Positions 54,399-63,077 of a DNA stretch of 64,000 bases are shown here, piece by piece (the stretch's first letter is position 1; every line of letters begins with the position of its first letter). The translations under genes and the position numbers were made by a program. A model generated the notes under the pieces. That model was not told where the DNA came from, made no database searches, and saw only the letters and a list, made by a program, of their open reading frames with translations. Location: positions 372,001 to 436,000 of the forward strand of contig JBOEGY010000006.1 in the NCBI GenBank assembly GCA_050633665.1, written 5' to 3'. This stretch comes from JAUIAI01 sp050633665. Lineage in GTDB: Bacteria; Pseudomonadota; Gammaproteobacteria; Burkholderiales; Burkholderiaceae_E.

Positions 54399-55688
54399 AT
54401 GAATTTTATTGAGCGGGCTATCTCGCAGATCAAGCAGCCCGAGCCGGGCAGTAAGGAGGCGCTGCGGGCCGCACGCCCCGCCAAGAGCGCCGAGGGCAGA
54501 GCGCTGGAGAAGGCCAGGAAGTCGCGCCGCGAGATTCGCGCCCTGAAAGATGTTGCGCCGGTAGCCGAGCCGGGCGGGGATTCGATGCCCTCGCTGACGC
54601 CGGGCCAGATTCGCGAGATCGCCCGCGCTGAAACCAAACGCCGCCGGCAGCTTGAAGCCACCGTCAGGGCGGAGCGCAAGGCGAGCAATGACGCACTCAA
54701 ATATGCCGACCCGGCCAATGACCGGCGAGTCAAGAACAACCCGAGGGTTGCCAAGCTGGAGCGCCGGGTGTCTCACCAGACCGGTTATCCGGCGGCTGAG
54801 CAACCCACCGAGCGTTTTGACACGGTCGTGCATTCGCTGGGCACCCAGACGCTTGAAGAGCCCGACGCCACCAGCACCCATTTTCTGGACTCTGAGACGC
54901 TTGCCGACACCCCGTCACAACTGGCTGAGCCGGTTACCCGGGTCAAGACGCCCAACCGGACCTCTGGCAAGGTACGCATTGACCTGAGTGAATTGTTCGC
55001 CGAGGGTTATCTGGGGGCGGAAGGAAAGGCGGGCTTGTTATCAGAGGAGTTTCGCCGGATCAAACGACCGCTGCTGGCCAATGCATTTGGCCAGGGACTG
55101 CCGGCTGCAGTCAACGGCACCCGCATCATGATCACCAGCGCATTGCCATCTGAGGGTAAGAGTTTTTGCGCGATTCACCTGGCGCTGAGTATTGCCTCTG
55201 AAGTCGAAAACAATGTGGTGCTGGTAGAGGCCGATGTTGCCAAGCCCAGCATTCTGAAGAAACTCAAGATTCGTCAGCGTAAAGGCTTGTCCAACTGGTT
55301 TGCCAACCAGAGCATGGATGTCTGTGACCTGACGGTCGCCACTGAGATTCCGGGGCTCAAGATTGTGCCAGCCGGAAAAGGGGCGCCAGATTCAATCGAC
55401 ATGCTGGCGAGCCGGGCGATGAGCACCTTTTTTGATGAGTTGGAGCGGGCGTATCCGGATGACTTGATCATCGTGGACGCGCCGCCGCTGTTGCCGGCCA
55501 CCGAAACCAAGGTGCTGGCCACTTACATGGGTCAGGTGGTGGTCGTGGTCGAGGCGGGCGAAACACCGAAAACAGTGGTCGCCGATGCGCTGGAGATGTT
55601 GACCGATATTGAAGTGGTTGGATTGGTTCTGAATAAATCGCGCCATCAGCCTAAGAATGCTGGCTATGGTTACGGCTACGGTTATTGA
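54399..55688 (+). CDS. Tyrosine autokinase of the XrtA-type EPS locus
   Basis: This is a stand-alone BY-kinase of 429 residues. A charged N-terminal half, predicted to be flexible, precedes the kinase. Walker A SALPSEGKS is at 247-255, Walker A' VLVEAD at 274-279 and Walker B IVDAPP at 358-363. The last residues GYGYGYGY form the tyrosine cluster for autophosphorylation. It starts two bases after the chain-length gene and should be activated by that membrane protein. It begins MNFIERA, the same as the pseudokinase-like paralogue at 61569. The upstream part of the next frame overlaps its end. Confidence 0.92.
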   Translation: MNFIERAISQIKQPEPGSKEALRAARPAKSAEGRALEKARKSRREIRALKDVAPVAEPGGDSMPSLTPGQIREIARAETKRRRQLEATVRAERKASNDALKYADPANDRRVKNNPRVAKLERRVSHQTGYPAAEQPTERFDTVVHSLGTQTLEEPDATSTHFLDSETLADTPSQLAEPVTRVKTPNRTSGKVRIDLSELFAEGYLGAEGKAGLLSEEFRRIKRPLLANAFGQGLPAAVNGTRIMITSALPSEGKSFCAIHLALSIASEVENNVVLVEADVAKPSILKKLKIRQRKGLSNWFANQSMDVCDLTVATEIPGLKIVPAGKGAPDSIDMLASRAMSTFFDELERAYPDDLIIVDAPPLLPATETKVLATYMGQVVVVVEAGETPKTVVADALEMLTDIEVVGLVLNKSRHQPKNAGYGYGYGY

Positions 55689-55695
55689 GGTTGTC

Positions 55696-57375
55696 TTGCA
55701 TACACAAAAACTTCTCCCCTTGACGCGACTCCACAAAACATTGCTGGCGGCTTTGGTATCGCCAGCACTGATCGTGACCCCGGCTGTGGCGCAGACTAAT
55801 GCGCCGGCGGCGGCCGGATCTACCCAGACCAAACAAACCCCGGCGTCTGCCACCGGTTCGGCCAGCTCTGATCAGACGGGTGCTGTCATTCAAAACCGGC
55901 CCGACAGTTCCGGTGTGACCTTGATCGGGGTTGGCCGGCGCACGAATACCGAGCGCAGTCTGCAGATCATTCCGGGTTTCAGCGCCGGGTTTACCGCCTC
56001 GGACAACATCGATTTGTTGCCGGCCCAGCGACGCGAGGCGGGTAACCTTTTCGAGGTTACCCCGTTCGTTGAAGTGCGCGTCCGGCGACCTGGTTCCACC
56101 GCGGATCTGTCGGCATCGGTGCGAGCACAGAAATTCACTGACAGCCAGTTTGTCGATGACCGCCTTGACGGTAATCTCGCCGCCAGTGGTGATTTGTCCA
56201 TCGTGGACAATCGCCTGCGCCTGCGCGGCGACGCCGATTTGTTCCGCATTGATGAAACCGGCCTGGGGGGTACCGCAGTAACCGGCGGGGCGCGCACCCA
56301 GAACACCACATTGTTTCGGTCACTGCGGGTTTCGCCGTATTCGGTCGGCCGGATCGGACTCGCCTCAGACTACGAGATCGGCTACGAGTACGAGTTAATC
56401 GACCGCGGCTTGCAGAACGACAGCAATCGGGTTTTTGGTGAAATCCAGAATACGTCGCTCGGCGACGGCCGGCTCGGTCTGCTGGCTCGCGTGGATGCCA
56501 GTCAGGTCAGCTACGAAAACGATTTCGAGTATGACAATATTTCCGGTCTGCTGGGTGCGAGCTGGGCGCTGACCGGCCGCTTCAAAGTTGGGCTGGGAGC
56601 TTATTACACCGCTATTGATGTGCTCGAAAACAGCGACGGTGAGAACAGCAGTGTTGGTCCGGCGCTTTACTGGGACTGGCGCGCCAGTGAACGCAGCGCA
56701 TTTCAGGGACAGGTTGCTGATACCTACTACGGTGACAATATCGCGATCCGGTTCCGTCAGTTGTTCAAGCGCTGGGTGTTGTCGGCCAACTACCGCAAGA
56801 GTGTTGAAGACGGCAACCGGGCCAGTACTTTTTTGTTTCGCCCGATTGATTCCTTTGAAGGGTCTACGCGTCGCACCAGTGATACCCGCCTCAATGAATT
56901 TAATGCCCAACTGACCGAACGCGACCTGGATTTCAATTCGGGTTCCGAGTTGTTTGTGGCCTCAGTGAATTCGGCCCTGGTCAGAGACGATACCGTGTCG
57001 ATCTCTGCCGCTCATATTCGCCCCAGAATTGCCGGGCTGGTCTCTTTGTTCACGTCTGACCGGTCAGCGGCCACTGAAACCTTCAGCGCCAACAGTGATC
57101 AGGAAGTAAACCAATGGGGCGGTTACGGCGTGGTTGACTACCGGATGAATTCGCGAAACTCGCTCCGCCTTGTTGGCCAGTACCGCCGCACGGATCTGCC
57201 AACCTCTGGTGAATCAGCCTTGTTTAACGGGGTTGACCTTTCCTGGCGATACAACCTGAACAGTCGCGCCTGGTTGCGTCTTGGTGTGCGTCATTCGATT
57301 CAGGACGGTGACGGCGGCGCGGACAGCTACAAGGAAACCGCCGGTACGCTGACTTACAACTACCGGTACCGCTAA
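55696..57375 (+). CDS. Predicted outer-membrane beta-barrel protein of the EPS locus
   Basis: This is a protein of about 559 residues. An N-terminal signal (KTLLAALVSPALIVTPAVAQ) is followed by a mature part full of alternating beta-strand patterns with aromatic ends, closing with LTYNYRYR, as in outer-membrane barrels. It corresponds to the uncharacterised large OMP that follows the tyrosine kinase gene in XrtA/PEP-CTERM loci and probably helps secretion. I start at the TTG at 55696, which has GAGG five bases before; the frame is open from 55657, inside the kinase gene. It is followed by a hairpin shared with the convergent gene. Confidence 0.82.
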   Translation: MHTQKLLPLTRLHKTLLAALVSPALIVTPAVAQTNAPAAAGSTQTKQTPASATGSASSDQTGAVIQNRPDSSGVTLIGVGRRTNTERSLQIIPGFSAGFTASDNIDLLPAQRREAGNLFEVTPFVEVRVRRPGSTADLSASVRAQKFTDSQFVDDRLDGNLAASGDLSIVDNRLRLRGDADLFRIDETGLGGTAVTGGARTQNTTLFRSLRVSPYSVGRIGLASDYEIGYEYELIDRGLQNDSNRVFGEIQNTSLGDGRLGLLARVDASQVSYENDFEYDNISGLLGASWALTGRFKVGLGAYYTAIDVLENSDGENSSVGPALYWDWRASERSAFQGQVADTYYGDNIAIRFRQLFKRWVLSANYRKSVEDGNRASTFLFRPIDSFEGSTRRTSDTRLNEFNAQLTERDLDFNSGSELFVASVNSALVRDDTVSISAAHIRPRIAGLVSLFTSDRSAATETFSANSDQEVNQWGGYGVVDYRMNSRNSLRLVGQYRRTDLPTSGESALFNGVDLSWRYNLNSRAWLRLGVRHSIQDGDGGADSYKETAGTLTYNYRYR

Positions 57376-57388
57376 GCTGAGTGCTTAG
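57372..57388. terminator. Hairpin between convergent stops
   Basis: A perfect six-base stem CTAAGC/GCTTAG with loop TGAGT contains the TAA stops of both the barrel gene and the convergent hydrolase gene. Without a T-run it is a weak bidirectional terminator or mRNA end structure. Confidence 0.35.
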
Positions 57389-59307
57389 GGCAGGCGGGTC
57401 AGCGTGAGCGTCGACGGATAGTTGTCGCTGTGATGCAAGGTATGGGTGGCGACCGTGAGCTTGCTCGCCGCGCGGTTAAAGCCACCGCTCTGCAGGTTGC
57501 GCGCCAGGCGCGGGAAACTGCTGGCGGCGATATGAACCCGTAAGCGATGGCCGGTTTCAAAGCGATGGGCCATCGGCCTGACGGTGACATCCACCGCAAC
57601 AATTTCATCCGGACTCAGCCAGTGACGTCCGCCGGGTTTGCGCAGACTGACCCGTTGTCCGCCTTCCTGAATATTCATGGAGACGCCTGCCGGTGAAACA
57701 TCCGTCAGCCGGACAATCATGTCGGCATCAACCGCCGTGGATGACAAAAACAAGCGGGCGCTGACCGGCCCGGCATAAAGCGTCGGCTCGGTGAAAGCGT
57801 CGCTGGTAAAGACCAGCACATCATCGCGCTGTTCGATAGCAGCCTGATCGACTGAGCCGCTGCGGATAACCGCCGTGTTGGTGCAGCAGACCGGCCCGCC
57901 CAGTGAAGGCACAGGATTGTCGGGGTTGGCAATCCAGCCGGTGTGCGTGGTGCTGGCGGTTGCCACTCTGGCCGCAGTGTCCTGGTTCAGCGAAAGATTG
58001 GTTGGGCCGGCTGTCGTGCTTAGCCGCCACTTTTGTTCGATGGCGTTTGCAGGCGGCCATTGCCCGGCGGCACGCCAGGCGGTATCGCCCGGAGCCCGGT
58101 ATGACACTGCCGGCAGTCGGCTCGTGGCCGGTTCTGTCGGCGCCGGGGGATTGGTCAGCCATTGCGAAAACCAGTCGTTGTAAACCGCTTGCCAGCCCGC
58201 CTCGGGTTTGCCGCCCGGCGGGCTTGTCTGCTCATGATTGCAGTGACCACCCGGACCGAGAATCAGCCGCTTGTCCGGTGCGGACGCATATTGATGAACG
58301 GCGATGGATTCGCCCAGTGTCTGGTCTGCCCAGGTATTGATGGTCAGCAGTGGGACAGCAAGCGGATCACCGTCCATGACATATCCCATGGTCTGCCAGG
58401 CGGGATCGTCCAGCGGTGTTGCGGTAAAAAAGCGCCAGGCGTTTTCGGGCGAATCAATCATGGTGGTAACCGGCAGGCGGCCCAGTTCAGTCAGGGGCGT
58501 CTGCGGGTCTTGGAACGGGGTGCGTACAAACGGCGCGTGCAGCCAGCCCCGCTTGGCCAGCCAGCCGTAGCCGGAGGCCAGTTGCAGGATGCCGCCTTCA
58601 AATAGTCCGAAATATCCGGTCCGGTTGTTGAGCCGGCCCAGCGCGCCACCGGCGCCGGAGACCAGCATGGCTGCATGGGCCGGATGCTGCAGACGGGCGA
58701 GTGCGAACTGGGATTCGCCCAGCGCCGAGCAGCCAAACGTGCCGACTTTGCCGTTGGACCAGGGCTGCTGAATGATCCAGTCCAGCGCGGCGCTGGCATC
58801 CGGGCCGACGCCTTGCCAGGGAATCGGCCGGCGGTGATCACTGTCTGCGGGCGGATCTGTTTCGTAACCGCGCAAGTCCACCGTGACGACAGCAAAACCG
58901 GCGCGCCCGAACTCAATGGCGGCCCGCAACGCCTCGCCGTATTCGGTCCGACCATACGGCAACAAGACCAGCACCGTGCCAACGCCTTGAGGGGTGCTTA
59001 AGGCGGCCTCTGGTAGCGCCAGAGAGGCCTGGAGCGGCGGTTTTCCCGCCACCGGGATGGCCACCCGTGGCGTGATTGATAAGTCGGCACGCCATGCGCG
59101 CCAGCGGTGCACCCACGGTTTGGCTGACTCATTGAAAAAATCAATGAAGTCGCTTGCAACAGCGGGCTCGGCGGGGCTAAGCAAGGCAAGTGTCAGTGTG
59201 CTCGACACGAGTGCCTGTACCAGTAACCTATTCACGGTAGTGTTCGGTTTATGAATCGTTTTTCCCCTAAGATTCAATCTGTTCCGCTTCATTGTTACAC
59301 CCGGCAT
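57385..59307 (-). CDS. CocE/NonD-type secreted hydrolase
   Basis: This is a hydrolase of up to 640 residues of the X-Pro dipeptidyl-peptidase/cocaine-esterase family (S15). The alpha/beta domain has VTVDLRGYETDPP, nucleophile FGCSALGES, acid NTWADQTLG and histidine GPGGHCNHEQ. The C-terminal jelly-roll domain follows (AGPVSARLFLSSTAVDADMIVRLTDVSP). A signal peptide (VQALVSSTLTLALLSPAEPAVAS) indicates export. The long frame starts at 59307, but a GTG at 59235 gives a shorter, more usual signal. Its orientation opposes the EPS genes on both sides, and its link to EPS (perhaps de-esterification) is unproven. Confidence 0.85.
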   Translation of the reverse strand: MPGVTMKRNRLNLRGKTIHKPNTTVNRLLVQALVSSTLTLALLSPAEPAVASDFIDFFNESAKPWVHRWRAWRADLSITPRVAIPVAGKPPLQASLALPEAALSTPQGVGTVLVLLPYGRTEYGEALRAAIEFGRAGFAVVTVDLRGYETDPPADSDHRRPIPWQGVGPDASAALDWIIQQPWSNGKVGTFGCSALGESQFALARLQHPAHAAMLVSGAGGALGRLNNRTGYFGLFEGGILQLASGYGWLAKRGWLHAPFVRTPFQDPQTPLTELGRLPVTTMIDSPENAWRFFTATPLDDPAWQTMGYVMDGDPLAVPLLTINTWADQTLGESIAVHQYASAPDKRLILGPGGHCNHEQTSPPGGKPEAGWQAVYNDWFSQWLTNPPAPTEPATSRLPAVSYRAPGDTAWRAAGQWPPANAIEQKWRLSTTAGPTNLSLNQDTAARVATASTTHTGWIANPDNPVPSLGGPVCCTNTAVIRSGSVDQAAIEQRDDVLVFTSDAFTEPTLYAGPVSARLFLSSTAVDADMIVRLTDVSPAGVSMNIQEGGQRVSLRKPGGRHWLSPDEIVAVDVTVRPMAHRFETGHRLRVHIAASSFPRLARNLQSGGFNRAASKLTVATHTLHHSDNYPSTLTLTRLP

Positions 59308-59310
59308 TGC

Positions 59311-59343
59311 GTCACAGGGTGGAACGGCGCGGCCCTTTGTGAC
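59311..59343. promoter_or_regulatory. Long inverted repeat GTCACA...TGTGAC
   Basis: GTCACAGGG (59311-59319) faces CCCTTTGTGAC (59333-59343): a six-base perfect dyad plus a GGG/CCC pair, with two extra T bases. It is just upstream of the hydrolase start and is the only place where two facing intergenic TGTGAC copies form one structure. It is an operator or hairpin candidate. Confidence 0.35.
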
Positions 59344-59408
59344 ATATTTCCTCCCTGAGTTCCGAGGATGGCCGGAAGATCCGGTGGCCTGCTTCGCAGG
59401 TGTAACTC

Positions 59409-59426
59409 AGGACTCAATCCAGTCCT
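59409..59426 (+). promoter_or_regulatory. Leader hairpin AGGACT/AGTCCT
   Basis: A perfect six-base inverted repeat with a six-base loop (CAATCC), about 70 bases before the second chain-length gene. It is the first of several RNA-structure candidates in this leader. Confidence 0.35.
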
Positions 59427-59444
59427 TAACTGTTAACCAAAAAA

Positions 59445-59486
59445 GACGCTCAGGCGTCAATCGGGCGTGAGAAATCGCGCCTGAGC
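59445..59486 (+). promoter_or_regulatory. Mutually exclusive hairpins before the second chain-length gene
   Basis: A short stem GACGC/GCGTC (59445-59458, loop TCAG) shares bases with a longer perfect nine-base repeat GCTCAGGCG (59448-59456) and CGCCTGAGC (59478-59486). Both cannot form together. The longer one ends 10 bases before the ATG at 59497, where no normal Shine-Dalgarno is seen, so it could control translation. No riboswitch class is recognised. Confidence 0.4.
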
Positions 59487-59496
59487 TCCCAGCCCT

Positions 59497-61572
59497 ATGC
59501 TTAACCGAATCTGGCAACATCGTTATCAAGGTTTACTTGCCGCATGCTTGATTGGTGTGGCCGCCGCGATTCTCGTGATGTTGCTACCCGAACGCCAGCA
59601 GGCGTTCGCCCGTTTTGTACTCGCGCCGTCAAGTGTTCAGGGAACCGCCGCGCAGGGCTCTGTAACGTCTGCTTTGCTCGATGACCAGCGCATCGTGACG
59701 CGGGTATTACAGCAGATAGACATTGAGCCGCCTAATCCCCTTGATCCGCGTCCGGTGGATCCGATCGATGCCTTCAAGCGCAACTTCGGCTTGCGTGCGA
59801 CGGGCCAGCCCGATGAGTTTGAAGTCAGCTACACCGGTCGCTCCGATGGTCGTGCACTGGAAGGGGTGTCGAGCTGGATTGATGCGGCCCGTTCGTTATA
59901 TGGCAACACTGCCGGTAAACCGGACGCGACGCCGCAGACACCGGTAGCGCTGACTGCCGCGCAGACCAAAGAACAATCCTTGAGCCGGAGCGTCAACAGC
60001 GCACAGGCAGAATTGGACGCGGCCCAGCAGGCGCTGGCCCGGTTTGACCGCACTCAGGCAGCGGCGGCAAAGAAACTGACCGCGGCACGGGCTGCGCGCG
60101 AGCGAGCCCGGCAAGAGCAACAGCGGCAGACGCAGGAAGCCGCCGGTAACCAGCAGGTCTTGTCAGAGGCGCTGGCGAGCCGGCAGGCGGCCCGTCAGAC
60201 CGCTGCGCAAAATCTGCGCGATTTGCAAGCGCGACTTGCCGCCGCGGGTCAAAGCAGTGGTGAGCAAACCGACCGCGCGGCGACTGAGCAGAGACTCGCC
60301 GAAGCCCGGCTGCTCGAGCGACAGGCCACCGCAGTGCGGCGCGAACTGGCACAGGTTACTGAACGTTCCGAGTTGCTGGCCAGCCGCTTGAGCCAGACGC
60401 CGGAGCAAATCACCGAAGTCATTTCGGCGCCTGCGCCTGTGGCGCCGGCGATCACCGCCAACAAAGCGCTGATCGCCCGTGAGCAAGCCACGCTGACCGA
60501 GTTGCGGGTTCGGTTCACCGATAACCATCCGGATGTGCGCCGGCAACTGGCCATCATTGCCGACCTCGAGTCGCCCGGTCAGTCGCAAGTGAGTCAGGCG
60601 CCAACGATCGGCGCGCGTTCGGTCACCCGGGGCAATCCGGTTTACCGCGAGATTCAGGCCGAGCAACTCAAGGCCGGCGTTCGCGCCGACAGTTTGCGTG
60701 AGCGTCTGAGCGAGATTGAAGCGGCGCGCAGCAAAGCGCAGGCGGCACTGGCCACAGACAAAAAGCAGCAGGCGTCCGGCCAGGAACGTCAGCAGGTTTT
60801 GCGCAGCGAGCTTCAGCAAAAAGTCGCCACGGCGCAGACTGCGCTGGCGGCTGCGACCCGCCAAGAGGAAATTGCCCGTGACGCGCTGGCCGCAGCCGGT
60901 AGTGGCGGAGCGGCGCAGGCGTTGGAGGCGTTGGAATTGCCAGCGCTAGTTGAGCCAACGCCGGATGAACTGGCCGCCCTCAAGCGTGAGCGTCAGACGC
61001 TGGCAGATCAATTGAATTCGCGCCAGGCTTCAAGACAGGAAGCCGGCGATGCGTTGGCGCTGGCGCGCCAGGAAACCGCTCGGATAAAAAACCAGCTACC
61101 GGTTGCCGACACGACAGGTGTTGCCAGCGCGGGTTTGCTGCTGGTTCAGGGGCCGCAGGTTGTCCCGGCGTTGAGTAATCCTTACCGGCCACAATGGTTG
61201 CTGGCCGGATTGCTCGGGTCTTTGCTGGTCGGTGCGTTGGTGGCATGCCTGCTGGGGTTGCGGCGAAACGCTTTTCATGACGTTAACGAGCTGGAGCGAA
61301 TTACCGGCATGCGCGCACTGGGTGCAGTGCCTCGGTTTGCGTCGCGGGGTCGTGCCATTCGCGCGCTGTGGAGTGTGTTGATCTTCGCTCTGGTGGTTCT
61401 GTTGTACGGGTTGGTTTACCTCTTGTTTATTGCGATGGTCGAGAAAGGCGGCGGATGGTGGCCGATCGACTGGCCGGCGGTTAAATCGGCTTTGCTCAGC
61501 CTGGGGCAGAATGTATCGACCCAACTGGAGCTTGATCCAGCCTGGCTGAATTTCGGGAGCAAATCGCGATGA
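59497..61572 (+). CDS. Second Wzz-like chain-length protein (paralogue)
   Basis: This is a 691-residue co-polymerase-like protein. The N-terminal membrane helix (LLAACLIGVAAAILVMLL) is followed by a very long Ala/Gln/Arg-rich coiled coil, then a helix near 570-590 (WLLAGLLGSLLVGALVACLLGL) and a last one near 630-650. It shares LRVRFTDNHPDVR with the chain-length protein at 52720 (LRMRYTEQHPDVQ), which supports common origin. It is 133 residues longer, mostly in the coiled coil. It ends in an ATGA overlap with the kinase-like gene, repeating the co-polymerase/kinase gene order of the main export core. Confidence 0.82.
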   Translation: MLNRIWQHRYQGLLAACLIGVAAAILVMLLPERQQAFARFVLAPSSVQGTAAQGSVTSALLDDQRIVTRVLQQIDIEPPNPLDPRPVDPIDAFKRNFGLRATGQPDEFEVSYTGRSDGRALEGVSSWIDAARSLYGNTAGKPDATPQTPVALTAAQTKEQSLSRSVNSAQAELDAAQQALARFDRTQAAAAKKLTAARAARERARQEQQRQTQEAAGNQQVLSEALASRQAARQTAAQNLRDLQARLAAAGQSSGEQTDRAATEQRLAEARLLERQATAVRRELAQVTERSELLASRLSQTPEQITEVISAPAPVAPAITANKALIAREQATLTELRVRFTDNHPDVRRQLAIIADLESPGQSQVSQAPTIGARSVTRGNPVYREIQAEQLKAGVRADSLRERLSEIEAARSKAQAALATDKKQQASGQERQQVLRSELQQKVATAQTALAAATRQEEIARDALAAAGSGGAAQALEALELPALVEPTPDELAALKRERQTLADQLNSRQASRQEAGDALALARQETARIKNQLPVADTTGVASAGLLLVQGPQVVPALSNPYRPQWLLAGLLGSLLVGALVACLLGLRRNAFHDVNELERITGMRALGAVPRFASRGRAIRALWSVLIFALVVLLYGLVYLLFIAMVEKGGGWWPIDWPAVKSALLSLGQNVSTQLELDPAWLNFGSKSR

Positions 61573-62945
61573 ATTTTATCGAACGAGCGGTACGGGTGAT
61601 GGAAGATGCCCATGAAGCTGCGCGACATAGCGATGCGCAGTCTTCGGCGCCAATTCCGGAAACACCAGGCACAGGCGATCTCGAAGTCGGCAACACCCGA
61701 CCGCTGGCGAACGCGGAGCCGGCTGTGAGCACGGGGCCGGTCGCCGAAGTGGTCGAGCCCGATCAGATTACTGAAATCAACGAAGGCCATCTCGATACCG
61801 GTTACGACAACGATCTCGATGATGAAGCGATTGACCGCGACAATGTTGACACCTATACCGGCGCCGTTTTTCGGAACAGCACCGACCGGATCAGGGCGGC
61901 GCATGTGCGCGCGCTACGAGCCAAGATCGACGAAGTCGAAGCGTCGGTCGATGAGGCGTCAGTCGCCATGCCGTCGGGCACCGGCCCGGCCGATCAGACA
62001 GTGCCGGAAATTCCCACGTTGCCTGCGGCAGCGGTCGTGCCGGCGGTTGCCGGCGTTGCGGCCGTAGCCGGGGCTGTTCCGGCGACTGAGCCGGACAGCG
62101 TGACAACAGCCAAACAGAAAGCGGTGAGTGAGCCTCTGGCTGAAGAGCCCCAGGCTGTTGACTCAACAGATAGCAAAGCGGTGGTGCCCGCCGGGCCGGC
62201 GCCGGCGGGTGACTCACCCGTTACCGAACCCGTTCCGCTTGCCACTTACCGGCAAGGAGGCGGTAAGCTGAGTCTCAAATCGATTCGCGCCCAGGCCTAT
62301 CTTGATCCGGACGGGCGTGAAGATCCGCTGCGCGAGGCGTTTGAGCCGATGGCCGATGAGTTGCTCGAGCAGATGGCCAGTGACGCGTCAGCAGCGACCC
62401 CGATGGGGCGCCGGATCATGGTCAGCAGTGCTGAGCCTGGCGCCGGCAGGAGCCTGTGCGGTGTGCATCTGGCCCTGAGTCTGGTGGTCGATCACGCGCA
62501 GACGGTGACCTATGTCGATATGGATTTCAACGGATCACCCATTGTGCCGAGTCTGGGAGTCAAGCCCGGTCCTGGTGTGGCCGACTGGCTGGATGGGGGC
62601 GTCAAGACAATTGATGCCCTGGTCGTGCCAACCGAACTGAACGGGCTTAAACTGATTGCCTGCGGGACGCCGGCGGCGGTGACGCGGCGCGGGCTCAAAC
62701 TGGATCGCCAGTCAATCAATGCATTCTTACTGGCGATGAGCAGCCGGTTTCCGGATGATCTGGTCGTTTTGGGCGCGCCTGCCATTGTTGGCAATAGCAA
62801 TGCGACAATACTGGCGAGTCTTGCCGGGCAGGTTGTGGTTGTCGTGGCTGCTGATCGTACGCCGCGCAAGACACTGGCTGAGGCACTGGGCGCATTAGAG
62901 CGTCATTCCAGAGTCTCTCTATTACTGAACAAGATGAAGATGTAA
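61569..62945 (+). CDS. Pseudokinase-like paralogue of the EPS tyrosine autokinase
   Basis: This 458-residue protein is clearly related to the kinase at 54399: both begin MNFIERA, and RIMVSSAEPGAGRSLCGVHLALSL aligns with RIMITSALPSEGKSFCAIHLALSI. The Walker A lysine is Arg (PGAGRS, residues 290-295), Walker A' reads TYVDMD (314-319), the Walker B aspartate is Gly (VVLGAPA, about 399-405), and it ends NKMKM with no tyrosine cluster. ATP use and autophosphorylation are therefore unlikely. The N-terminal 230 residues are acidic, Ala/Pro-rich and probably disordered. It is tightly coupled to the second chain-length gene and may act as a non-catalytic partner or regulator. Confidence 0.85.
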   Translation: MNFIERAVRVMEDAHEAARHSDAQSSAPIPETPGTGDLEVGNTRPLANAEPAVSTGPVAEVVEPDQITEINEGHLDTGYDNDLDDEAIDRDNVDTYTGAVFRNSTDRIRAAHVRALRAKIDEVEASVDEASVAMPSGTGPADQTVPEIPTLPAAAVVPAVAGVAAVAGAVPATEPDSVTTAKQKAVSEPLAEEPQAVDSTDSKAVVPAGPAPAGDSPVTEPVPLATYRQGGGKLSLKSIRAQAYLDPDGREDPLREAFEPMADELLEQMASDASAATPMGRRIMVSSAEPGAGRSLCGVHLALSLVVDHAQTVTYVDMDFNGSPIVPSLGVKPGPGVADWLDGGVKTIDALVVPTELNGLKLIACGTPAAVTRRGLKLDRQSINAFLLAMSSRFPDDLVVLGAPAIVGNSNATILASLAGQVVVVVAADRTPRKTLAEALGALERHSRVSLLLNKMKM

Positions 62946-63077
62946 AAAATACCGGCGCATCATCAGCCGGTCGCGGTGACTGATTTCTGGCGAAGTATCG
63001 ACTAGTTCCGTTCTTCAGTTTCCGACAGGCGGTACTCTCACCAGATCTCTCTTCCAAAGCCTACAGGCCTTCATTCA

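Noticed and set aside
62951..62971. Terminator after the pseudokinase-like gene (ACCGGC-N9-GCCGGT)
   Set aside because: The A-run precedes the stem and no T-run follows on the plus strand. It would end minus-strand transcription, but no minus-strand gene is there.
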